From JAAXGX01 sp965221595 (lineage in GTDB: Bacteria > Acidobacteriota > Vicinamibacteria > Vicinamibacterales > UBA8438), in assembly GCA_965221595.1 (NCBI GenBank), contig OZ244900.1, forward strand, positions 1,922,001-1,986,000: a DNA stretch of 64,000 bases, in the 5' to 3' direction. The number at the start of each line of letters is the position of its first letter. Within the stretch, counting starts at the first letter, position 1. The notes beneath the pieces are model-generated. The model searched no databases. It was given only the letters and a program-made list of their open reading frames with translations, and had not been told where the DNA came from. Below are positions 54,370-62,997 of the stretch, piece by piece. The translations under genes and the position numbers were made by a program.

Positions 54370-54401
54370 CCTGCACGCCCGCAGCCGCGCGGGCGTGCAG
54401 G
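54370..54401. terminator. Perfect 13-bp hairpin between convergent genes
   Basis: 54370-54382 pairs perfectly with 54389-54401 around a 6-nt loop, 7 bp after the CHEGNY stop and 12 bp before the quinoprotein stop. Likely bidirectional terminator, without a T-run. Confidence 0.65.
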
Positions 54402-54413
54402 CGTGCCTCGTTC

Positions 54414-56231
54414 TCACGGCAAGCCGAAGGCGAGCACCGCATTCAACGCGGCAATCGCGACGTACTGCCGGCCGTTCACCTGGTAGGTGAGCGGGCTGGC
54501 ATGGATGCTGCGCCCGGTGTCGTGCGCAAACAGCCTCTTGCCCGTCGCCGCGTCGAATCCGTAGAAGTTGCCGTTGCCCGCGCCCTGGAAGACCACGTTA
54601 CCCGCCGTCACGAGGTTCCCGCCGTTCGTCGCGCCCTCGCTCTCGACGTACCAGACCTGCTGGCCGGTGGCGGGATCGTAGGCGGCCAGCGTGGAGGTCG
54701 CCGTCATCCCCGTGCCGCCGAGCTCGGCGATGTTGCCGAAGTGGCCGACGTAGCCCGGGCCGGGCTCCAGGGTGTCGCCGACTACCTTCACCTTGATGGA
54801 CCAAGCGTCGTTCTTGCCGGTCACGTACAGCAGGCCGGTCCGTGGGCTGAAGGACGGCGAGCCGTAGTTTGCGCCGCCCGTGTTGCCCGGCGACGTGATG
54901 ACGAACTCGTTGACCTGGTACGGATGGAATATCTGCCGCGCGCGGGGTGCCAGCTCCGGGTCGCTGATGGTCGGGTACGTGGCGCAGAACGGCTCCTGCG
55001 GGACGCCGCGCGCATCGTAGGGCACCGGCTGGGTCGGCCACACCTCCTCGCCCGGCACGTCGGTGTTGCGCGGGACGGCCGTCTCGACGATGGGATTGAT
55101 CGGCTCACCTGTCGCGCGATCCAGAATGTAGACGTAGCACGTCTTGCCGAGCGAGGCGACCGCCTCGACGCGGCGCCCGTCGACCATGACGTCGAACAGG
55201 ATCGGTCCCGAGGCCAAATCCCAGTCCCAGATGTCGTGGTGCAGCGTCTGGAAGTACCACGCCAGTTCGCCCGTCTCGATGTCGATGGCCAGCATGGAGT
55301 TGGTGAACAAATTCATGCCGCGCCGCGACGAGCCGTCATAATTCGGTGATGGATTGGCCGCGTTGATGTAGACCAGCCCCAGCTCGGTATCGACGGCCGG
55401 CTGCACCCACACCCCGCCGCCGTAGCGCTTGTCGGAGCTCCAGGTGCCGTTGGCGATCTCCCAGCCGGAGTCCTGCGGTCCCTGGGGAATGGTGTTGAAG
55501 ACCCAGCGCATCGCGCCGGTCGTGCCGTCGAGCGCAGCCAGCAGCCCCCCGGGCAGCAGCCCCTCCGAGAAGGGCAGTCCCACGAACAGGGTGCCGCCGG
55601 AGGACGTCGGCGGGTTGGTCATCGCGAAGCCCATGGCGGTCGTGTCGACTGTGGGCGGGTAGGTGTCCGGATACTTGAACGTCAGCGCCTCGCGCGCCAC
55701 CTGAAGCAGGCCGTTGCCGCCGAAGGACTCGACCAGCTCTCCTGTGCGGGCGTCCACTGCATACAGAATTTCCGGGCCGAACGCGTAGATGACCCCATCG
55801 GCGTAGGCTGGTCCGCGGCCACCGCCCGGGAACGCCGGGTCGCCCTCGAACGTCCACACCGTCTCTCCGGTCGCCGCGTTCAGCGCGGTCAGCTTCGAGC
55901 CGTTGTTGAAGTACATCACCCCGTCGATGACCAGCGGCGTGGCGGAACGCACGATCTCGCGCGGCGGCATCTCGTATACCCACTGGAGCTCGAGGTCGCC
56001 GACATTGGTGGTGTCGATCTGTTCGGGCCGCGCGTAGCGGGTGTTGTGCACGTTCAGGTTGTGCAGCGGCCAGTCGATGGTGCCGGCCGGATCGATGGTC
56101 GGCGCGGCGCTCCGGCGCACGATGCGGGCGCCCTCCTGGGCCAGGGCAGGCGTCGCCGACCCCGTTCCGAGCAGGACCAGTCCCAGCGCGCCGACCGTGA
56201 GCCGGCGTGCGATACGTACCGATTGTTTCAT
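54414..56231 (-). CDS. Exported PQQ-type quinoprotein dehydrogenase (third, distinct subtype)
   Basis: A 605-residue secreted propeller enzyme (signal ending ATPALAQ). Repeats include LTALNAATGETVWTFEG, LYAVDARTGELVESFGG, LAAYDPATGQQVWYVES and FYGFDAATGKRLFAHDTG. HHDIWDWDLASGP and LGKTCYVYILDRATGEPI are the central propeller motifs. It lacks the DDLVDFTPEIRALA insert of the two other quinoproteins, so belongs to a different subgroup. No CxxCH. AAGGAG precedes the ATG. Substrate unknown. Confidence 0.88.
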   Translation of the reverse strand: MKQSVRIARRLTVGALGLVLLGTGSATPALAQEGARIVRRSAAPTIDPAGTIDWPLHNLNVHNTRYARPEQIDTTNVGDLELQWVYEMPPREIVRSATPLVIDGVMYFNNGSKLTALNAATGETVWTFEGDPAFPGGGRGPAYADGVIYAFGPEILYAVDARTGELVESFGGNGLLQVAREALTFKYPDTYPPTVDTTAMGFAMTNPPTSSGGTLFVGLPFSEGLLPGGLLAALDGTTGAMRWVFNTIPQGPQDSGWEIANGTWSSDKRYGGGVWVQPAVDTELGLVYINAANPSPNYDGSSRRGMNLFTNSMLAIDIETGELAWYFQTLHHDIWDWDLASGPILFDVMVDGRRVEAVASLGKTCYVYILDRATGEPINPIVETAVPRNTDVPGEEVWPTQPVPYDARGVPQEPFCATYPTISDPELAPRARQIFHPYQVNEFVITSPGNTGGANYGSPSFSPRTGLLYVTGKNDAWSIKVKVVGDTLEPGPGYVGHFGNIAELGGTGMTATSTLAAYDPATGQQVWYVESEGATNGGNLVTAGNVVFQGAGNGNFYGFDAATGKRLFAHDTGRSIHASPLTYQVNGRQYVAIAALNAVLAFGLP

Positions 56232-56271
56232 CCGTGTCGTCTCCTTCTATGGCCGAGTGACCATCCACGGA

Positions 56272-56277
56272 AGTATA
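56272..56277 (-). promoter_or_regulatory. -10-like box for quinoprotein 3
   Basis: TATACT on the minus strand, 40 nt before the ATG at 56231. Confidence 0.4.
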
Positions 56278-56381
56278 GCCGGCGCCCGGTTCCCGCCGCC
56301 GGCAGCGACGGGACGCAGCTCGCCGGCGCTGCACGGGGACGCCGACAGGACACGGGGGCCGCTTGGACGCCCGCGGCGAGT

Positions 56382-57836
56382 CTACGAGGAGGAGTCGTCG
56401 TCGAGGCCGGCCAGCCGCCGAACGAGCGCGACCGCCTGCCCGGCGTCGTAGCTGCGGGCGACCATCTGTTTCTCGGCCTCCAGCGAGCCTTCGGCGTGCA
56501 CGGCCAGCACTTCCTGGTAGGCACCGAACTCCGATGCGACGAGGTTCTTGACGAACGTGAGCGCCTTCAGCCGGGCTTCGCCGCCGACACCGTGACCAGC
56601 GTAGTACTTGCGGTAGTAGTGCGCCGTCTCCTCCGCCTCGAGGTCCTCGGCGCCCGGGCCTGTCACGAGCGCACCACCCGCGATGTCCTGCACGTGGCGG
56701 ACGGCGTCGTGATACCCGTGGGCGAAGTGGTACTTGGCCATGTTCACGTACAGCGGATCGGGCGCCGCGATGCCCAGCTCGCGCGGCTTGCCCATCATCG
56801 CCGCGTAGTGGGTGAGGCCGCGCAGGGTCTCGGCGTAGCTGATGAGCTGCACGAGCTTCTCCCGCACGTGCCCGGCCCGGGCGATGCCGTTCATGTCCGC
56901 CATGACCAGGGCCGAGCCCACGAGCGCGTCGACCAGCGGCAGCTTGTACGAGATGGCCGTGAACCGGTGGTGCTCCACGAACGCGAGTGCCAGCGGCCCG
57001 GCGAACTCGTGCTCGCCCGCCAGGAACACCCGGTCCCACGGCACGAACATGTCGTCGAAGACCGTCGTGGTCTCCATCATCTTGTGCCGCCCGCTGATGG
57101 GGAGCTCGGCGGGCGAGCTCTGCGGGCCGTGCGAATCGAACGCCGAGGCGAGCAGCACCAGACCGGGCGTGTTCATCGGGACGGCGAAGCTGACCGCGTA
57201 CTCCCCGTCCGCCGCACCGAGGGCGCGCGTCGGCAGGACGATCAGCTCGTTGGCGTTCGTGCTGACCGATGTGTGCGCCTTGGCGCCGCGGACCACGATC
57301 CCGTCGTCGCGGCGCTCGACGATGCGCACGTACATGTCCGGATCGTCCTGCTCGGACGGCTTGCGGGAACGGTCGCCCTTGACGTCGGTCTGCGCGACGG
57401 CCACTGCGAGGTCGTTGTCACGGCAGTACTCGTAGTAGTCCTGCACGCGCCGCTGGTACTGCGTGCCGTGCGACTCGTCGATGGCCGACGAGACGCGCAG
57501 CAGGCCGCAGAGCGCATCGGTGCCGATTTCCTTGATCAGCACGACCAGCGTGGCCCCTTCTGCAGTCGCCAGCTCGATCAGCCGGCTGCGTTGGAGCAGA
57601 TCGTCCGGCGTGCGCGGCAGCTGGTAGTAGCGGGAGTACTCGCCCGCCTCGTCGCTGACGACACAGAGACTGCGGTGGGTCGGGTCTTCCGCCAGCTCGT
57701 AGTCGATGGCGGCATGGGTGGCCGCCACGCCGATGACCGGGTGCGTGGTGACGTCGGGCACGCGGCGCCCCCGGTAGTAGACCGTCCGTCCGTCTCGCAG
57801 GCTTGCGAGGTACTCGTCCGCCGTTCGCAGTGCCAT
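56382..57836 (-). CDS. HpaB/AbfD-fold flavoprotein (4-hydroxyphenylacetate 3-hydroxylase family)
   Basis: A 484-residue protein with the acyl-CoA-dehydrogenase-like fold shared by HpaB hydroxylases and 4-hydroxybutyryl-CoA dehydratase (AbfD). Segments: MALRTADEYLASLRDGRTVY, QTDVKGDRSRKP, RDDGIVVRGAKAHTS, PISGRHKMMETTTVFDDMFV. The AbfD [4Fe-4S] ligands appear absent: no C-x3-C near residues 95-105, and the His-x6-Cys site reads H289...S296. A flavin mono-oxygenase or non-radical isomerase is therefore more likely than a dehydratase. It is 6 bp downstream of a CoA-transferase pair, so its substrate may be a CoA ester. No signal peptide. Confidence 0.78.
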   Translation of the reverse strand: MALRTADEYLASLRDGRTVYYRGRRVPDVTTHPVIGVAATHAAIDYELAEDPTHRSLCVVSDEAGEYSRYYQLPRTPDDLLQRSRLIELATAEGATLVVLIKEIGTDALCGLLRVSSAIDESHGTQYQRRVQDYYEYCRDNDLAVAVAQTDVKGDRSRKPSEQDDPDMYVRIVERRDDGIVVRGAKAHTSVSTNANELIVLPTRALGAADGEYAVSFAVPMNTPGLVLLASAFDSHGPQSSPAELPISGRHKMMETTTVFDDMFVPWDRVFLAGEHEFAGPLALAFVEHHRFTAISYKLPLVDALVGSALVMADMNGIARAGHVREKLVQLISYAETLRGLTHYAAMMGKPRELGIAAPDPLYVNMAKYHFAHGYHDAVRHVQDIAGGALVTGPGAEDLEAEETAHYYRKYYAGHGVGGEARLKALTFVKNLVASEFGAYQEVLAVHAEGSLEAEKQMVARSYDAGQAVALVRRLAGLDDDSSS

Positions 57837-57842
57837 GGTCGT

Positions 57843-58496
57843 CTATCCGAACGTTGCCGGCGTCCCATTCACGATGAGCTCGGCGCCGGTGGCCCGCCGC
57901 ACCTGGTCCAGTGTCACGCCTTCGGCCAGTTCTCGCAGCGCGAACCCGTCCGGCGTGATGTCGATGACCGCCATTTCGGTGACGACCATCGTCACCACCG
58001 CAACCCCGGTCAACGGGAGCGTGCAGCGCTCAACCAGCTTGTGGCCGCCCTTCTTCGTCGCGTGCTCCATCGCGACGATGACCCGCTTGGCGCCGCCCAC
58101 GAGGTCCATGGCACCGCCCATGCCCTTGACCATCTTGCCCGGGATCATCCAGTTCGCCAGATTGCCGTCCTGATCCACCTGCAGGGCCCCGAGCACGGTC
58201 AGGTCGAGGTGCCCGCCGCGGACCATGGCAAACGACTCGACGCTGCTGACGATCGACGAGCCGAGCAGCTCCGTCACCGTTTCCTTCCCGGCGTTGATGA
58301 GATCCGGATCGACCTGGTCGCGCGTCGGGTACGGCCCGATACCGAGCAGCCCGTTCTCCGAGTGCAGCGTGATCTCGATGCCGGGAGGGATGTGGTTCCC
58401 GACGAGCGTCGGGATGCCGATCCCGAGATTGACGTAGTCGCCGTCCTGCAGCTCGCGCGCCACGCGCTTGACGATGCGTTCCCGTGGATCAGCCAT
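57843..58496 (-). CDS. scoB: 3-oxoacid CoA-transferase, subunit B
   Basis: A 217-residue beta subunit of a class I CoA-transferase. The catalytic Glu lies in LHSENGLLGIGP, preceded by VNLGIGIPTLVGNHIP; GAMDLVGGAKRVIVAMEHAT is the second signature. It swaps CoA between acids such as succinate and acetoacetate; the actual pair could differ given the adjacent HpaB/AbfD-like gene. The start overlaps the subunit A gene by 8 bp. Confidence 0.9.
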   Translation of the reverse strand: MADPRERIVKRVARELQDGDYVNLGIGIPTLVGNHIPPGIEITLHSENGLLGIGPYPTRDQVDPDLINAGKETVTELLGSSIVSSVESFAMVRGGHLDLTVLGALQVDQDGNLANWMIPGKMVKGMGGAMDLVGGAKRVIVAMEHATKKGGHKLVERCTLPLTGVAVVTMVVTEMAVIDITPDGFALRELAEGVTLDQVRRATGAELIVNGTPATFG

Positions 58497-59184
58497 CCTG
58501 GAGCACCAGCCTCTCGATGCGCTTCTCGTAGTGCGTTCCCTTGATGACGTGCTGAACGTAGATGCCGGGCGTCACGACGTGGTCGGGATCGACATCGCCG
58601 GGCTCGACCAGCTCCTCGACCTCGGCGATCGTGACCTTCGCGGCCGCCGCCATCATCGGATTGAAGTTCTGGGCCGTGCGGTGATAGATGAGATTCCCGA
58701 GGCGATCACCCTTCCAGGCCTTCACGAAGGCGAAGTCGGCGTGCAGCGGTTGCTCGAGGATGTACCCCCGCCCGTCGATCATCCGCGTCTCTTTTCCCTC
58801 GGCAACCACGGTCCCATAGCCAGTGGGCGTGAAGAAGCCGCCGATGCCCGCGCCGCCGGCCCGCAGGCGCTCCGCGAAGGTCCCCTGCGGGACCAGCTCG
58901 ACCTCGATCTCGCCGGCCAGGAACTGGCGCTCGAATTCCTTGTTCTCGCCGACGTAGGTGGCAATCATCTTCGTGACCTGGCGCGACTGCAACAGGACAC
59001 CGAGCCCGAAGTCGTCGACCCCGGCGTTGTTGCTGACGGCCGTCAGATTGCGGGTTCCCCGGGCGTGGAGAGCGTCGATCAGGTTCTCGGGAATCCCGCA
59101 CAACCCGAAGCCGCCCATCATGATTGTGGCGCCGTCCGGAATCACCGCAACGGCGCTGGCCGCATCCGGCAGCACCTTGTTCAT
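58489..59184 (-). CDS. scoA: 3-oxoacid CoA-transferase, subunit A
   Basis: A 231-residue alpha subunit. The CoA-binding segment MMGGFGLCGIPENLIDAL near residue 22 is typical, followed by NNAGVDDFGLGVLL, YVGENKEFERQFLAGEIEVE, FFTPTGYGT and HRTAQNFNPMMAAAAKVTIA. First gene of the scoA-scoB-HpaB-like operon. A -10-like TATGAT lies 8 nt upstream of the ATG without any ribosome binding site, indicating a leaderless message. Confidence 0.9.
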   Translation of the reverse strand: MNKVLPDAASAVAVIPDGATIMMGGFGLCGIPENLIDALHARGTRNLTAVSNNAGVDDFGLGVLLQSRQVTKMIATYVGENKEFERQFLAGEIEVELVPQGTFAERLRAGGAGIGGFFTPTGYGTVVAEGKETRMIDGRGYILEQPLHADFAFVKAWKGDRLGNLIYHRTAQNFNPMMAAAAKVTIAEVEELVEPGDVDPDHVVTPGIYVQHVIKGTHYEKRIERLVLQDG

Positions 59185-59192
59185 GGATGCGG

Positions 59193-59198
59193 ATCATA
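59193..59198 (-). promoter_or_regulatory. -10-like box, leaderless CoA-transferase operon
   Basis: TATGAT on the minus strand, ending 8 nt before the ATG at 59184. Confidence 0.4.
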
Positions 59199-59246
59199 CC
59201 ACCAGGCCGTCGTGCCGACCCGGACGCCTGGCAGCCCGCGGGCTGC

Positions 59247-59252
59247 TATCAT
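59247..59252 (+). promoter_or_regulatory. -10-like box, leaderless SDR gene
   Basis: TATCAT ends 7 nt before the ATG at 59260; the divergent promoter for the CoA-transferase operon is 48 bp away. Confidence 0.4.
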
Positions 59253-59259
59253 TCCGCGC

Positions 59260-60051
59260 ATGTCGACAATCGACGTCAGCAGCCTGTTCTCGCTGGAAGG
59301 CAAGGTCGCCCTGGTCACGGGCGGATCGCGCGGCATCGGCCGGATGATCGCGGAGGGGTATCTGCAGTCCGGTGCGACCGTCTACATCACGGCGCGCAAG
59401 CAGGAAGCTTGCGACCGCACCGCCGCCGAGCTCGGCCGGCTGGGCACCTGCGTGTCGCTCCCGGGCGACGTCTCGACGGCGGAAGGCCGCGCGGCGTTGA
59501 TCGAGGCGTTGGCCGCGAGAGAGGAAGGGCTGCACATACTCGTCAACAACGCCGGCGCGAACTGGGGAGCACCCTACGGCGAGTTTCCGGAGAAAGGGTT
59601 CCGCAAGGTCGTCGATCTCAATCTGACGGCGGTCTTCTTCCTGACCCGGGACTTGACGCCAATGCTGGAGCGCGCCGCCGGTTCGGCGGATCCGGCACGG
59701 GTCATCAACGTCGGGTCCATGGACGGGGTTCACGTCCCGACCATCATCCCGACCGGCGTGTTTGCCTACGCGGCAAGCAAGGCGGGCGTGCACCACCTGA
59801 GCCGGTGTCTGGCCGTGGAGCTCGGGCCACGCAACATCACGGTAAACGCCATCGCACCGGGCTACTTCGAGAGCAGGATGACGGCCGAAGTGTTGGCGCA
59901 GCACGGCGACCGAATCACGGGCGCCTGTCCCCTCGATCGGATCGGCCGGCCGGAGGAGATGGCCGGCATCGCGATCTACCTGGCATCGCGTGCCGGCGCC
60001 TACACGAACGGTGCCGTCATCCCGGTGGATGGTGGCACCTGCGTCAGTTGA
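59260..60051 (+). CDS. Short-chain dehydrogenase/reductase
   Basis: A 263-residue classical SDR (3-oxoacyl-ACP reductase-like). The cofactor fingerprint TGGSRGIG lies at 20-27, the NNAGA structural motif near 98, catalytic Ser in INVGSMDG and Y-x3-K as YAASK. NAIAPGYFESRM and the C-terminal GAVIPVDGGT complete the fold. ARK after the second strand suggests NADP preference. Substrate unknown; the divergent CoA-transferase operon suggests a role in the same catabolic path. Its 3' end overlaps the convergent NPDGS gene by 8 bp. Confidence 0.92.
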   Translation: MSTIDVSSLFSLEGKVALVTGGSRGIGRMIAEGYLQSGATVYITARKQEACDRTAAELGRLGTCVSLPGDVSTAEGRAALIEALAAREEGLHILVNNAGANWGAPYGEFPEKGFRKVVDLNLTAVFFLTRDLTPMLERAAGSADPARVINVGSMDGVHVPTIIPTGVFAYAASKAGVHHLSRCLAVELGPRNITVNAIAPGYFESRMTAEVLAQHGDRITGACPLDRIGRPEEMAGIAIYLASRAGAYTNGAVIPVDGGTCVS

Positions 60052-60964
60052 CGTTGACGGTCACGAAGTCGTAGGTCGACTTGCCGCCGTCGTGCGCACG
60101 GACCCGCAGGACGTAGGTTCCCGGCAGTGAGAACTCCGCCGAGGTCTTTGCGGTGCCGCCCTCTACCATCGAGAACGGCGGGTCGAACACGATGTCGGTC
60201 GGGCCGCGCCAGACGATGTAGGAAACCGACAACCCCTGTGGTGGCGTGGGCCTGCTCTGCCGGCCGCGGGCGTTGACGTTCAGGAAGGGTACGTTCTTGG
60301 GCGGCTCCGGGGTGCCCTCGGGAGCGACGAGAATCGGTGGAATCTCCTGCCCCACGGCGCGATTGCGCTGCAACTGACGCTGGCCGCGCGGCGTCGGCAG
60401 GCCGTCGTCGGTGACATGGGCGGTCAATTCGAGCCCGCTCTGCAGCGCTGCGGAAGCCGGCAGGTCGATGGCATCAATCGTCGGCGCCGCGTTCCGTTGG
60501 TTCTCCTCGCCCTGGGCCCGGCCGCCGAAGGCGGGATCGATCTCCCACTCGGGCTGCAGCCAGGCGACGGCCTGCTCCGTCCTGCCGCGTACGGTAAGCG
60601 TCCAGATCAGCTCGCGGTCGCCGAAGTCGGCAGGCACGGTGACGCTGAAAATCTGGCGGTTGTTGCGCGTGTAGAAGTAGGTCGGCTGGCCCTGATCCGG
60701 GCCGCCCGGTTCGATGTGGTTGTCCGGCCCAATCGGGATGTGCAGCTTCTCGAGGTAGTTCCGGTTCAGGTAGCCGAGATGCATCTCGAAGCTGCCGTCC
60801 GGATTGCGTGACCACCCCTGGAATATCGGCTGGACGTTCTGCCCCCGGTTGTACTTGAGCATGTAGGGGAGATGGTCCAATTGGGCCGGTGCGGCCTGCG
60901 GCAGCAGCAGCAGGCTCACACCGATTCCGGCGACCGCCGGATACCTGAATCGCATCGACTTCAT
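60044..60964 (-). CDS. Exported 'NPDGS' protein with Ig-like C-terminus (paralogue 2)
   Basis: A 306-residue secreted protein (signal ending QAAPAQ) paralogous to 32668-33510. The shared block is GWSRNPDGSFEMHLGYLNRN, IPIG.DNHIEPG, DQGQPTYF and VTVPADFGDRELIWTLTVRG. The C-terminal region again ends in Ig-like strands (GTYVLRVRAHDGGKS). The middle is a variable Gln/Asn/Pro-rich linker. Family unknown. It follows the cytochrome/copper gene by 26 bp. ATG at 60964 has GGGAAG upstream; a GTG at 60985 is an alternative. Confidence 0.75.
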   Translation of the reverse strand: MKSMRFRYPAVAGIGVSLLLLPQAAPAQLDHLPYMLKYNRGQNVQPIFQGWSRNPDGSFEMHLGYLNRNYLEKLHIPIGPDNHIEPGGPDQGQPTYFYTRNNRQIFSVTVPADFGDRELIWTLTVRGRTEQAVAWLQPEWEIDPAFGGRAQGEENQRNAAPTIDAIDLPASAALQSGLELTAHVTDDGLPTPRGQRQLQRNRAVGQEIPPILVAPEGTPEPPKNVPFLNVNARGRQSRPTPPQGLSVSYIVWRGPTDIVFDPPFSMVEGGTAKTSAEFSLPGTYVLRVRAHDGGKSTYDFVTVNVN

Positions 60965-60990
60965 GGCGACTGCTTCCCGGCTCACGCCTG

Positions 60991-62337
60991 CTACTGCTGG
61001 TTCTGGTTCGTCGCAGCGGCCGCTGCCTGGATGGCTCGCCGCTCGGCCAGCTCCTGCTCGTACTCCTCGTCAGTCAGGTCGTACCAGCCGAGCCAGGCGA
61101 AGGCCATCTCGTCGATCGTGCGCCCGCCGTTGCCCGTCCAGTTCTTGGGATCCGGATTGGCCCGGAACGATTCCGTATTGTCGTGCCAGCTGATGATGTG
61201 GGCGACCGTGCCGGCCGGCACGATCGGCGCCACGTCGTCCGCGTAGTTGTAGACCATGTGCCAGTTGTAGTCCCAGTGGGCACAACTGACCATCTCCGTC
61301 TCCGCCGGCGAGCCGGTCGACGGGTAGATCAACTCGAAGCACTGGTACGTCCCGAGCGCGTGCATGTGCGGCTGGAATGCCGTTATGCGCGCCGCCTTGT
61401 GGAAGTACGTGTAGCCGTCGGTGCGGACGATCTTGCCGGGCGGAATGTCCAGGTCGGTGACGTGCTGGCCGAGCTGCTTCGACCAGCGGACGTGCTGCGG
61501 CACGTGACCCTCGGGGTGGAAGACCATGCCGAGCTCGACCTTGGCGTCGACGTCTTCGCCGACGGAGTGGAGGTGGTAGTCCAGACGCATCCGGCGCCAC
61601 GACTCGAGCAACAGACCGGAGTTCTCCGGGTAGATTTCGGACTGCTTTCCAGAGGCGTACTCCACCAGGAACATGGCCGCCGGAATGTCCGTCTCGCCGG
61701 CTTCCCGCATCTCCTGCTCGTCGGGATCGACCGCGAAGGAGAGCGCGTGGTGCACCACCCGGCGCGATGCGTTGTCCGGCACGCGCGTCTGGATGGCCTT
61801 GATGTAGCGGTCCCCGTCCAGATCGAGATCAGTGTAGATGTTGCCGAACAGATCGGGACCCTCTGCCGGCACCGGATAGGCCGGGAACTGGACGACCAGG
61901 TCGGGTTCGCCGATCTGCCATTCGGACGAGTCCGGGAACTCGACCGGCGGGGGCATATCCTCGGGGTTGCCCCGCGGTGCCCCGCTGTCGACCCAGTGGG
62001 CAACCAGCGCGATCTCGGCGTCGCTCAGCGAGGTGTCGTTCTTGAACTGCTGGATGCCGATGTTCTTGTCGATGTGCCAAGGCGGCATCTCGCGATTGAC
62101 GACGCGGTTCTTGATCGAGCGCGCCCAGGGCCTGACTTCCTGGTAGGTGACCAGCGACATGGGAGCCATCTCGCCCGGGCGGTGGCACACCTGGCAGGAG
62201 CGCTGCAGTATCGGCGCGATGTCTTTGGTGAACGTGACGTCGTCCGACCCGGGAGCCTGGGCCGACGCCAGCGCCGGTGCGGCGACCAACGCCGCAGTAA
62301 GCGCGACGCGCGTCAATCCCTGAACGTGCTGGGACAT
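60991..62337 (-). CDS. Exported cytochrome c fused to copper type-II monooxygenase-like domain (paralogue 2)
   Basis: A 448-residue periplasmic protein (signal ending PALASAQ). A monoheme site CQVCH is at 48-52, followed by REMPPWHIDKNIGIQQF, nearly the same as in paralogue 1. Candidate copper ligands recur in order: RVVHHALSF, DYHLHSVGED, FQPHMHALG and Met in IDEMAFAW. The SWHDNT...NPDPKNW block is also shared. Role is probably heme-assisted oxidation of an organic substrate; the substrate cannot be read. AAAGGAGAG precedes the ATG. The NPDGS paralogue follows by 26 bp. Confidence 0.8.
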   Translation of the reverse strand: MSQHVQGLTRVALTAALVAAPALASAQAPGSDDVTFTKDIAPILQRSCQVCHRPGEMAPMSLVTYQEVRPWARSIKNRVVNREMPPWHIDKNIGIQQFKNDTSLSDAEIALVAHWVDSGAPRGNPEDMPPPVEFPDSSEWQIGEPDLVVQFPAYPVPAEGPDLFGNIYTDLDLDGDRYIKAIQTRVPDNASRRVVHHALSFAVDPDEQEMREAGETDIPAAMFLVEYASGKQSEIYPENSGLLLESWRRMRLDYHLHSVGEDVDAKVELGMVFHPEGHVPQHVRWSKQLGQHVTDLDIPPGKIVRTDGYTYFHKAARITAFQPHMHALGTYQCFELIYPSTGSPAETEMVSCAHWDYNWHMVYNYADDVAPIVPAGTVAHIISWHDNTESFRANPDPKNWTGNGGRTIDEMAFAWLGWYDLTDEEYEQELAERRAIQAAAAATNQNQQ

Positions 62338-62486
62338 GCGATCTCTCCTTTGCCTCTGCCTCGCGGGATGTGCAGCTTCGCCTGTACCTTCTGAATCAAA
62401 TACTCTACCACAGTCATGCCTGTCGACGTGCGCGTTCACCGCCCGGCCGCGAGGGCGAGCACGTGGCGCGCCGCAGCCGGAATTGC

Positions 62487-62492
62487 TAGAGT
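62487..62492 (+). promoter_or_regulatory. -10-like box for the RsbW/STAS unit
   Basis: TAGAGT, 29 nt before the ATG at 62522. Weak match, no -35. Confidence 0.25.
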
Positions 62493-62521
62493 AACGGGCG
62501 GGCGGTTGCGGATACGACCGG

Positions 62522-62950
62522 ATGGCAGACGAGCTGCAGGTGTCGATCCCGGGGCGGTTGTCGGAAGTCGACGCGGTGGCGCGCCGGGTTGAGGAGTTCG
62601 GTGACGCGCACGGTCTGCCGGGCCCCAAGGTCTACGTCATCAACCTTGCCCTGGACGAATTGATCACCAACGTGGTGTCGTACGGTTTCGGGGGCGTGCC
62701 CGAGCCTGAGATCCGAATCACGCTGCGGATGGAAGGCGATGCGCTGGTGTTGATCGTGGAAGACAACGGGCAGCCGTTCGATCCGACGCAGGCGATGCCG
62801 GCCGACGTCGCGTCACCCCTGGCCGAACGGCGGATCGGCGGCCTGGGCCTGCACCTGGTCAAGAGCTTCGCGAACCGCCTGTCTTACGAATTCGCGGACG
62901 GCCGCAACCGGGTGATCGTGGAGCACGACCTGGCCTCGGCGTCGGCCTGA
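62522..62950 (+). CDS. RsbW-like anti-sigma factor/serine kinase
   Basis: A 142-residue GHKL-ATPase of the RsbW/SpoIIAB-like group. N-box INLALDELITNVVSYGF, G1 box VEDNGQPFDP and G2 box GGLGLHLVKS are all present. Such proteins bind a sigma factor or other target and phosphorylate STAS antagonists on Ser. Two STAS genes follow, forming a partner-switch cassette. No sigma factor or PP2C phosphatase gene is seen next to it. Confidence 0.9.
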   Translation: MADELQVSIPGRLSEVDAVARRVEEFGDAHGLPGPKVYVINLALDELITNVVSYGFGGVPEPEIRITLRMEGDALVLIVEDNGQPFDPTQAMPADVASPLAERRIGGLGLHLVKSFANRLSYEFADGRNRVIVEHDLASASA

Positions 62951-62997
62951 AGGCCGGACGGCGAATCCGGAACTGGTCCGATGGACCGGGTGGAACC

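Noticed and set aside
56382..57836. Call as 4-hydroxybutyryl-CoA dehydratase
   Set aside because: The [4Fe-4S] Cys ligands are not seen, so the specific dehydratase name is not justified.
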